Assembly (NCBI GenBank): GCA_023313575.1
Contig: JAJTTP010000003.1
Span: forward strand, 496,001 to 560,000
DNA from: Eutypella sp. D-1
Taxonomy: Eukaryota; Ascomycota; Sordariomycetes; Xylariales; Diatrypaceae
Reading direction: 5' to 3'
Length of the DNA stretch: 64,000 bases
Positions 56,128 through 64,000 of the stretch are shown here, piece after piece (the stretch's first letter is position 1; each line of letters opens with the position of its first letter). The position numbers and the translations under genes were made by a program. The notes under the pieces were generated by a model that did no database searches, was not told where the DNA came from, and saw only the letters and a list, made by a program, of their open reading frames with translations.

Positions 56128-56574
56128 ATGGCAGACACTGAATACACCAGGGAGCTTACCCGCTCCGTTCTCGATAACCTGCAATATCAGCACGACTGGA
56201 CCGATCTGCAGGTCCATACGCACTCGTCCGCGGACAAGTCACCTCTACCACGGCCCTTGATCTCTGGCCTACCCCCGCGCCGGTTATATCTACACCCGGA
56301 CGACCAGATCGAGTTGCTCAAGACGCACCGAAACCCCGACGACGCCATAGCCGAGACCCCCGAGGTGGAATGGGTCCTGCCGACTCACCTGGCTGAGAAG
56401 TGGACACTGAGGTCGTTCGCGAGGGTCTTCGATTCAATGGAGCCCGAGCCGAGCCACCAGACTCCTCAAAAGGAGGACCGCCCCAAGAGGCTTGTGCTAG
56501 CTACGGTACATGATGATTCTACAATCGTTTACTACTTGATGCATGACGGCATTGTCAAGCCCCGACAAAACTGA
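56128..56574 (+). CDS. sen15: tRNA-splicing endonuclease subunit Sen15
   Basis: Intronless, 148 aa. Sen15 is the small structural subunit of the heterotetrameric tRNA-splicing endonuclease (Sen2-Sen34-Sen15-Sen54) and pairs with Sen34; it removes introns from pre-tRNAs. Visible family features are the N-terminal helix (VLDNLQYQHDWTDLQVHTHS), the RRLYLHPDDQIELL segment, EWVLPTHLAEKWTLRSFARV and the C-terminal beta strands LVLATVHDDSTIVYYLMHDG. As expected for Sen15 no catalytic Tyr-His-Lys set is complete. Start chosen at 56128 (MADTEYTREL), 20 nt after an out-of-frame ATG at 56107. It converges with the alcohol dehydrogenase gene, 36 bp separating the two stop codons, so the 3' UTRs probably overlap. 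Confidence 0.9.
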   Translation: MADTEYTRELTRSVLDNLQYQHDWTDLQVHTHSSADKSPLPRPLISGLPPRRLYLHPDDQIELLKTHRNPDDAIAETPEVEWVLPTHLAEKWTLRSFARVFDSMEPEPSHQTPQKEDRPKRLVLATVHDDSTIVYYLMHDGIVKPRQN

Positions 56575-56610
56575 GCCAAATGCGAGCCAGCCATTTGCCT
56601 CTTCCGCTTC

Positions 56611-58337
56611 TCACGGCGTGAATATCACCTTCTGCACCTTCATCTTATCGAAGTCGTCATACCCCGATACAGCGTCCGACAACGGCATGACGTGTTGGAA
56701 CATGAATCTGCGCAAAATAAAGTAAGCCTCAACTCTCTGCTCGCCCTTCAACGAAAAGGGGGGGGAAGGGTTGAGAGTTAGGGTTAGAGGGGCATACGTA
56801 CCCGAAGTGGTGTTGGTTCCTGCCCAGGACCTCGAGTGCGTCGGCGAAAACGGCGCGGACGGGGCACCTACCCATCTGCAGTCGCACGTTTTTGCTATCA
56901 GGCCGGTCATTAATGCATTCGCAGGTAAGTTGCTTCCTCGATCTTACTTGTATCCTTCGTGGCCATCAAAAGGGATCTAACTCCATGTCAGTTTCCTTCC
57001 GTGTCAGACAAAGCTCAAACGTGCTCTTTTTCTCACCTCGGCATTGTGGACCCCGATGCTGCTGATGAACCCGAACGGTCGCAAGAGGTCGAACGCCGTC
57101 TTGAGAGCAGGGCTCAGGCCGACCACCTCGATGACGATATCCGCGCCGCGGCCGTCCGTGACTTCCCTGATCCGCGCCGCCATCCCTTCGGGGTCCGTTT
57201 TAAAGTTGAGCGGCTCGGCTCCCAAGCTCCTCGCGAGCTCGAGGCGGCTGTCCACGCTGTCGACGGCGAACAGGTGCTTCGGCTTATACTCGAGCGCCGA
57301 GACGACGGCGCATAACCCCACGGGCCCGCAGCCGATCACGACCGCCGTGGCCTCGGAGGGCTTCTGCACGCCCAGAGAGTTGAAGGCGTTCCGGGCGCCG
57401 AAGAACCCTGTTGGGAAGATGTCCGCCATTAGGATCAACGCCTTGTCGTCTATCTCCGCCGGCGCCTTCATGACGGTCCCATCGGCGAGGGGCACCCGGA
57501 CGTACTCCGCTTGGCCGCCCTGATGCCGCGTTAGCGTCTTAACCGAAGCAAGTCAAGAATTCACCCCTCTCTGATGGGGGTCGGGAAAATGTCAGGAAAA
57601 ATAAACTCACTGTGAACGAAGTCAGTTCCGGTTCTCGGGATTCCCAATAGGAGACAGATGTTGGCCATGATAAAGCAAATACATACCGTCCAAACCCGGC
57701 GAGCCGAATAGCTTGCCCCGCGTGCACCGGCCTGTGTAACCCATCTTACAATAAAAGCAGTCCAGGCTTTGAGGAGGGGAGGAGGCAAAGAAGGCAATTC
57801 ATTCATCAGCTCGGACGTCGTGTCACATCACCTACACCATCCCCGGTGTTCTCGTCCTCGGGGGGGCACGCATACCAGGATACGGTGAAGGGCGCCACGA
57901 CCCTGTCGCCGACGGCGACGGTCCGCACGCCCCCGCCGGTTGAGATTACGGTTCCCGTGAACTCATGACCCATGATGAAGCCGCCCTCCACGCCCCGCTC
58001 CAGTCCACGGTATACGTGCAGCTCCCTGCATTACGTAGGTGTGAGCCCTGGGATCCCCGTGCCGATGGAATAGAATAGAGCAGAGCAAGATCAGCTTTAG
58101 GGGGCAGACGAGAACTTACGAGCCACATAGCGCGGTCGCTTGCACCTTTACGATGATGTCGCCCTCTTCTTGTACTGTGCAATTTTAGCCAGGCCAGAGA
58201 CAAGGAGGGGGGGGGGGGGGCTCTAGGGCGGACTTAGACTGGCTAGATAACTTACTCTTGGGCACCGGCCGCCGCTGCACCGAGACCTTGTACGGGCCCT
58301 CGAAAACCACCGCGTTCATTGTCGTGGGGAGCGCCAT
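56611..58337 (-). CDS. Zinc-dependent medium-chain alcohol dehydrogenase
   Basis: Eight exons: 58337-58256, 58174-58120, 58025-57876, 57766-57688, 57519-57037, 56976-56948 (29 nt), 56894-56802, 56707-56611; 355 aa. MDR superfamily, GroES-like fold, close to the FDH-like branch: NAD(P)-dependent oxidation of an alcohol or hemiacetal, substrate not determined. Catalytic zinc ligands include Cys44 (ALCGSE) and His66-Glu67 (GHEFTG). The structural zinc cysteines are Cys96, 99, 102 and 110 (SCLDCFYCKMGYTGRC), joined across intron 3. The Rossmann GCGPVG is at 185-190. The tiny exon 6 supplies IPFDGHEGY, completing HNAEIPFDGHEGYNKNVR; the end is FQHVMPL ... KVQKVIFTP. Intron 4 (57687-57520) is best read as a spliceosomal twin intron; its removal in two steps gives SPGLD-GGQAEYVRVP without frame change. 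Start could be MALPTT (58337) or the Met six codons later. Confidence 0.9.
57520..57687 (-). other. Probable [D1] stwintron in alcohol dehydrogenase gene
   Basis: The internal intron is 57686-57610 (77 nt: donor GTATGT, branch AACTGAC, acceptor TTCACAG). It separates base 1 (G, 57687) from base 2 onward (TGAGTTT, from 57609) of the external donor. After its removal GTGAGT is formed, and the external intron (91 nt in all) runs to branch GCTAAC and acceptor CATCAG at 57520. A simple single intron from 57686 leaves a one-base phase mismatch. Two-step removal joins GAC to GGC in frame. Confidence 0.7.
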
Positions 58338-58556
58338 GGTCGGGGTTTCGACGGGCAGGTGGGTTAATCAGAGTTTATCTTAATTGCAAATTTGATCAAT
58401 GAAAGAGAGGACGAGCGAGACACAGAGAAACAGAGAGAGGTTTTTGTCTGAAACTCTCGTGTGAATGTAAAGACCGCTCTAATGTTTGTCTATACCTATA
58501 CCCTGTATCCCACCTTCCTTACCATATAGACTAAATCTACCGACTACTACCTCGGA

Positions 58557-58576
58557 AGCGAGCGAGCGAGCGAGCG
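58557..58576. repeat. AGCG microsatellite, five units
   Basis: Five tandem AGCG units about 220 bp upstream of the alcohol dehydrogenase start codon. Confidence 0.95.
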
Positions 58577-59124
58577 AGGTCGCAGCTGCGGGGGCGGGAG
58601 AGGATTTTTGGATCTTTTCCTTCTTTTTTTTATTTTAACTTCCCTCCCACTACCGCAGTAGCAAAAACAGCGGGGGTCCGGGGTCGGGGCGAAAATAGTT
58701 AACGGGTGGTTACGGTACGGGTGCTAATTTGTAAATAGCTCCAAAACTAAAAAAGCGATCCGTTTCTACCTATGGATGTGGATAAGTACGTTTTTGGCAT
58801 CTCCTTTTATTATATAAATGGTGATTGATATCGGTTTGGTTTGTTATTATTTTGTTTTTGTTTGCGAATAACTTCCCTTATATATGTACATGCTTGCTAG
58901 ATGTTTGTTTATCATATCTCTCTCTATGCAAGTTGCCCAGGCGAGATATATATCTGGGTTGGCTAATTATTTTGGAGGTTTTCGACATGGGTACGTGATG
59001 ATGATATCGTTCTCCCACTCCCATCTTAGTCCTCTCCATCTTCTTTCTTTTTACTAGCAACTCCTGGGTTTAACCTAGAGGAGTCTATCAATCTATTCGA
59101 GTATACTCTACATATATATACACA

Positions 59125-59141
59125 TGTGTGTGTGTGTGTGT
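59125..59141. repeat. TG microsatellite, eight units
   Basis: (TG)8 flanked by alternating AT/CA sequence in the gene-free end region. Confidence 0.95.
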
Positions 59142-62100
59142 AAACTAGGCGCCCTCATAACCCGCCCTCCCCCATTCCTTCGAAATCCTAGAGCGGGAAA
59201 CAGGACTTGTTTCTGTCGCCTGCCGACAGCATCGTGACACAGCTGTGGTTGGTGTTCACCTATTTCCATGTCTCCCCTTGGGGCCAGATGATCAACCAGT
59301 TAACAGCGCAGTCGCATCTACCCAGGTGGTTATGTACACGACGTATTGCATAGGCAGCGGGCGGGTAGGTGAATAACGCTGTCCTAGGTAATCTACCTAC
59401 CTACCTACCACAGCTTTGTCAGGAAGCCTTGGGTCTGCATGTCCAGTGCTGGTACTTAGACACAGTTAGGTGGATGTGGCCGATGCGCGATGAGAAGGCT
59501 CGCAGCACCTGAAGGGGGAGAAAGGGGCAGGGAAAGAGGAGGGATCACCATCACCAAGATGGCCTCAGTCAGAAACGAGAGGCTGCAGCATCGTGGTGGC
59601 CCTGCCACGTACAGAGGGCTGCTACGCACGAAAAGTGCGGTAGGTGGGTGAAGTGTGTCATGGCGCCATCTCTTAAGTATGACTGACTGGTGATAGGAGG
59701 AGGCCTTCTGTCGATCCTCGCAACCTCACATGTGCTCGGTACGACCAGCGGACTCGCAGATCAGCTGCATAGTGATGTTACTACCACGATGGAAAACCAG
59801 GACAAGTTCAAAGTTGAGGTCCAATCTCAAACCAGACGGCAATTTCAAGTTACCCTGAGAGAGAGAGAAAAAAAAGAGTCGTCTGGGGAGCTGACTGGCG
59901 TGTGACTAATGCATAGAACCGGTTATAAGGGAGGGACGACGGTCGCAACTAGGTGCGGCTCAGGCGAAGGAGGCTCACCTTTACATACATACATAGTACA
60001 CCCCGCAAGCCCGCGGTTCCCGATGGCAAGGCGGCTGAACTTCCCTGAACCACGTTCGTTCCTGATTACCCAGGTAGGCAGCTCGTCGCACGTATGTGTG
60101 TATGCATGTAAGACAACGCTCTTATTGGTCTTTGCGCGGGAGGGCGGGAAACTTGTCAGGACTACCTCATTATTCCCAGGTCCTCGAGGTGCCACGTACG
60201 TTACGATGCAAGGTAGGCGTTGATAGGGGGGCTGGTACCTGAATTAACTAGAAACCACCCCTCCCCCCTCCCCCGTTTGTACGTGGCCCCCTTTCTCCTT
60301 ACATACACGTCACACATCACACACGCACTCTCTCTGAGGCCTACATTTCCTACTCGCTCTCTTTTACACCGGAATTTCCAAGACAACTGTCGATAGATAT
60401 GGGCGCTTTAGTACGGGGACTACCCGAGTAGGAGACTGCGAACTCCCCAACCGAATACAGAAAAGTACCGGTATGCGCGCCCCTGCAGGAGGCTGAGCAT
60501 ATGGCCTCACCACCACGGCAATGTGGCCTCTTCGTCCTGCTACACAGCCATCCACGGGAATAGAGTGCTAAGTGCGTGATACGAAATTTCTGGTTGATAG
60601 GTAGTTTGGGTGGTTATCAACTTTGTGTCGACCGCTTCGAGTCCTTGATTGCACACAGCCTAGTTAGATATCAGGGGTAGTTTTTGAGAAAAGGGGGGAG
60701 AAGAATGGTCAGCAACAAGTTACATGGGCAATCTGTCAACTATGCGACGATTACTTCCCCGGTGCAGTCATCCTTGGAATACCAAGTATGGCAACGCGGC
60801 CGGTAGGAACTGTGCCTGCACTCACTACCCGCTACTCGTACGTCGTCGCAGGCGATGCGGGTAGTAAGCCCTGCGTCCTCATCCCACTGTTGGATCAGTA
60901 GGCAGGCAACTTAGGTAAGACCTATGCAGCCAGCGTCCACCGTATCGTTATCTTTCTCGGAAACCCGCCCTTGCCCGGCCTCGACGCGGGATGATTACAT
61001 CGCGGCCCGATGCTGGTTTCGGGAGTTGTTGCTGACTACACAGACCGCCGTTTGGCCTATCTTGCTATATAGGTATGTAGGTAGTAGCCTGTCCAAAGGA
61101 TCAGCGCGCAAGAAACAGGCAAAGAAAGCCAGCCCGCCTTAGGCTACCGCGAGCAACCTGTGATAGATAGATGACCGTGACGGCGAAATCTCGACCCCAT
61201 GTCGGCCAGTCAGTTCGAGCTCCGAAGAGGCCGAGCGAGCAAGGGGGTAACGGTGACTACTTAGGTAGTTTTGCAACCCCCCTTTCTCCCAGGTCCTGTG
61301 TAGCGGTCGAGGGGGGGGTGTGGTCTTGGTTGGAGAGGCTGAGCTGGAACCCTGCTACCATCTGTCTCATCTAGAGGAACCAAGTGTAAGTGGTCAAATA
61401 GTGAAGTAATACTGCCTTTTTTTTTCTCCCCTGTCCATCTTTTTTTCGATGAGGCGGAGCCACTTCTTGCGTCGATCCCAGGTCCCTGATTAGCGGAACG
61501 GGCCCTAAACTCCTCGGCCCCACCGTATATCCTCCTCCAAGATCCTCCTCCCCGCCTGCCCGCTTGCCCAGCTTCTAATGTTGCGCGCTATAATACCCAA
61601 GTAATCTAGCTACTCGCGCCCCTTCCCCCTTATCTTTTAGCTCGGCTTGGTTCTTCTTGAAAATACGCGAATTTAGCGAGGACTCAACGAACGAGGGTAG
61701 GTGGGCAAGTTAGATAGAATTCCTCCGCGGCGGGCATGTCTATAAGTTTACTACAACACAAGCCCTTTCCAACTTACCGCCTTATCGTGAGTGACGTATT
61801 TTAAACTATCTATGATGCCTTTCGTCTAGACACCCCTACCTACATCACCACCAGCTGACTGGGTAAAGGTTGAGAGCCCCGTCTCACCCGCATGTCGCCT
61901 TATCGGGTAGTAAGAGCCGCTGACTATATACATACGTACCTAGGTAGATAGGTAGAGGTATTTCATCATACTTACTCGACCCATTATATGAGCAGCGATT
62001 CCCCAGCCCCTCCCCCATAGTCTTGGATAGTACGGCCGGAGGCCTTGGCCCGCATTTAGAGAGGACATCGGGGATGGGAAAGGGTGGGGGGATGTTCTTT

Positions 62101-63886
62101 AATTTTTCTTTTCACCGCAAGATGTAATGGACGGCGGGTTTTGGGGTCGGCGGGTGGTGCTGTATGTTGCGTACGTTGTCTATGGCATGGCCGTGCGGGA
62201 GCGGGAGAAGCAAGGAGGAAGTGGGAGAGAGTCACATCGGGGGGGTTTTCTTTTCGGTTGTGAGGCTGCTTTTCGCTGCGTAACCCCCATATGGGAACTG
62301 TGACCCACCACCGCCTGCTTGATTACTACGCCCTTTCAGGCAAGTCGGACTTGCTTCCTTCGCCAGCTCCCACTTGGTTCGCGTGCGGCGTAGACGGGAG
62401 AAACCCTGGATGGACATTGGAGTATCTGGGGAAAAGTAGAAAAAGAGGCCTCCCATGCATTCTAGCCATTCCAGCCCCCTGTCCCTTATCCACAGTCACT
62501 GCTGCGCGCCGTCTATCTTCGCTGTATTCCGAGATCATTCCTTGAATGCATATCATCTCCTTGGGGCGTTGAGGTATTATGGGTGCGTAAGTTACAGTTA
62601 GGTATCTGTCTATTGGTCTATTTGACCAACTATTCTTCATGTGACATATCAACTACGAGACTCATCATGATACATACACGTACCTACGTTGAGATAGGAG
62701 CAACTGCGCCGGGTTACGTTAAGTTGACGGATGTACCCATAGCTTTTCCCCCAGACTTATATTCTTAAATGGGGGATTGGCTTAGACGGCTTGGCCCCGG
62801 GGGAAGGGGAAGGGGGGCAGCGGCTTATTTATGCGTACCATACCATGCGGCTGTAAATCGAGGGAGGATGGCCAGTTGGAGACCACGTCACTGTTTGTTC
62901 TCGTTTTCTATTGTTCGAGCAGAGCCCCAAACACGGACAGACCACACCACCATCAATCTTCGGGGTCTCTGGCGCCGGACCCCACAGGAGCACTATCGAA
63001 ATCAGGAAGAAAGAGAGACGGAGGTGATCAGCATCAAGTCACCCGGACTTATTACTCTGGGGTAGGTAGACCAGGTGTGGAGAGGTGAGGTGTGCGCGTG
63101 TGTGACCTATGCAGTTGCATCATGAAAAAGACGTTGCAATAGGCGTGGAAAGAGGCGCCACACGTGGACCACTGATGAGCGCCTCGCCTAAACGCCTCGT
63201 CTGTTCCGGGATCTAGGTAACTGGGTAGTTTATCTAGGTACGCCCGGCGCAGTCCGATCGATACGGTAGATAGATTCCTGCTCTCTCGTCTTGAGTTATG
63301 GACCTGGGCGGGCCACGTTGTCCATTATTAGGTAACCCATGATATTCACCCCTCCAATTCCAATCTGGAAGCCTGGGCCGTATGTTCAGCCAAGCCCAAG
63401 AGGCCTTTCTCGCCGGCGCGGAGGTGTAAATTGGCGAACTGCGGAGTTGTACATTTGATTGATGGGTAATGGTTATGTAAAGCAGGCCATATTACGTGAT
63501 GGGGATCGCTAAGGGCAAGGGGGGCCTCATACCTCCAAAAGACTCACTCTTAAACGAAGCAACGAACAAACGAATAGCGGCGGATGGGCGGTGGCCGTGA
63601 CGGGTAGAAGCTCGTCGGCGGGCAATCATTGTCACTCTGTATCTGCACCCCTCGAGTCGGGCGACACGTGGGGCCCGGCGGTGTGATCATCGTCATTGGA
63701 TACCTGGGCAGCCTCGAACCGGGACCGTTGCAATGGACGCAACTCCTCTCTTTCAGTCGTAGCGAGATACATCTACCTCCCCACGACTACAGGCATTGAT
63801 GCGCGCTGGCGCACAATGCCGATGCAATCCTGATGCTACCTATAAGACCCTGCCTGTTGCGTGCGCACGAAGATATAAATATAAAA

Positions 63887-63903
63887 TGTGTGTGTGTGTG
63901 TGT
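63887..63903. repeat. TG microsatellite, eight units
   Basis: (TG)8 close to the right edge of the window. Confidence 0.95.
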
Positions 63904-64000
63904 AGTATATCGATGGTGGCTGCGCCCCTCGAAGCCGATGCCGAAGCCGAGGAGAACGTCGCCAAGAGAATCGATCATTATGGGTCCTGCTAGCCTACTC

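Larger units (their letters stand above)
58338..64000. other. 5.7-kb gene-free end region
   Basis: Upstream of the alcohol dehydrogenase gene to the window end. Many short frames, none with family resemblance or credible splice partners. Contains microsatellites (AGCG 58557-58576, TG 59125-59141, TG 63887-63903) and CCTAGGTA-type motifs (about 59381-59411, 61067-61088, 61935-61960, 63213-63243). The short frame from the ATG at 63913 might belong to a gene beyond the window, but it closes at a stop after 26 codons. Confidence 0.5.

Noticed and set aside
57611..57633. 23-nt microexon as an alternative to the stwintron
   Set aside because: It keeps the frame and has a strong donor (GTGAGT), but adds nine residues to a conserved ungapped segment and needs a weak acceptor (CCCGAG) without a clear branch point. 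Kept as the main competing model.
63913..63993. First exon of a gene running off the right edge
   Set aside because: Frame stops after 26 codons and no clear donor site is present before the window end.

Overview
The window is nuclear DNA from a filamentous ascomycete (Pezizomycotina, most likely Sordariomycetes; a wood- or litter-associated lineage such as Xylariales would fit but is inference). The evidence is widely spaced single genes on both strands, short GT-AG introns (about 50-250 nt) with CTAAC/CTGAC-type branch points, fungus-specific families (Zn2Cys6 regulators, AA9 monooxygenase with a CBM1 domain, DUF2985, HVA1-type Tudor, palB-type calpain) and AT-rich, microsatellite-rich intergenic DNA. 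No rRNA, intact tRNA, CRISPR array or intact transposon was seen.

Layout. 1-16 kb: a DUF1445/D-glutamate cyclase-like enzyme, an unrecognised multi-pass membrane protein, a cellulose-active AA9 LPMO with CBM1, a short Zn2Cys6 regulator whose zinc cluster is split by an intron and preceded by an 11-bp minisatellite, a MARVEL-domain membrane protein and a TetX-like FAD monooxygenase. 17-26.5 kb: a 658-aa Zn2Cys6 regulator, a BTB/POZ protein, a 76-aa HVA1-type Tudor protein and a small glyoxalase-fold protein. 27-42 kb is mostly housekeeping: TFIIIC subunit Tfc4/Sfc4, the SAM-domain RNA-binding protein Vts1, ribosomal protein eL29 (four tiny exons) and a peroxisomal-type adenine nucleotide carrier. 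44-58.4 kb: the PalB/Rim13 calpain of the alkaline-pH pathway, an SLC35F6-like transporter, a DUF2985 membrane protein, tRNA-splicing endonuclease subunit Sen15 and a zinc-type medium-chain alcohol dehydrogenase. The last 5.7 kb holds no recognisable gene.

The genes do not form an evident cluster. They are individually regulated units, mixing conserved core functions (Pol III transcription, tRNA splicing, ribosome, mRNA regulation, pH sensing) with accessory ones (polysaccharide oxidation, flavin monooxygenase, transcription factors). Exon structures were built by hand from splice signals, reading-frame phase and family conservation. Thirteen genes have introns and all join in frame.

The most notable observation is a probable spliceosomal twin intron (stwintron) of [D1] type in the alcohol dehydrogenase gene, at 57687-57520 on the minus strand. 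A canonical internal intron sits between the first and second bases of the donor of an external intron, and only two successive excisions restore the conserved reading frame without adding residues. Other points are homopolymeric G/C tracts inside many introns, an in-frame alternative acceptor in the Tudor gene, ATG-bearing minisatellite units upstream of a transcription factor, a recurrent palindromic CCTAGGTA intergenic motif, and a hairpin/T-run element near 55.5 kb.
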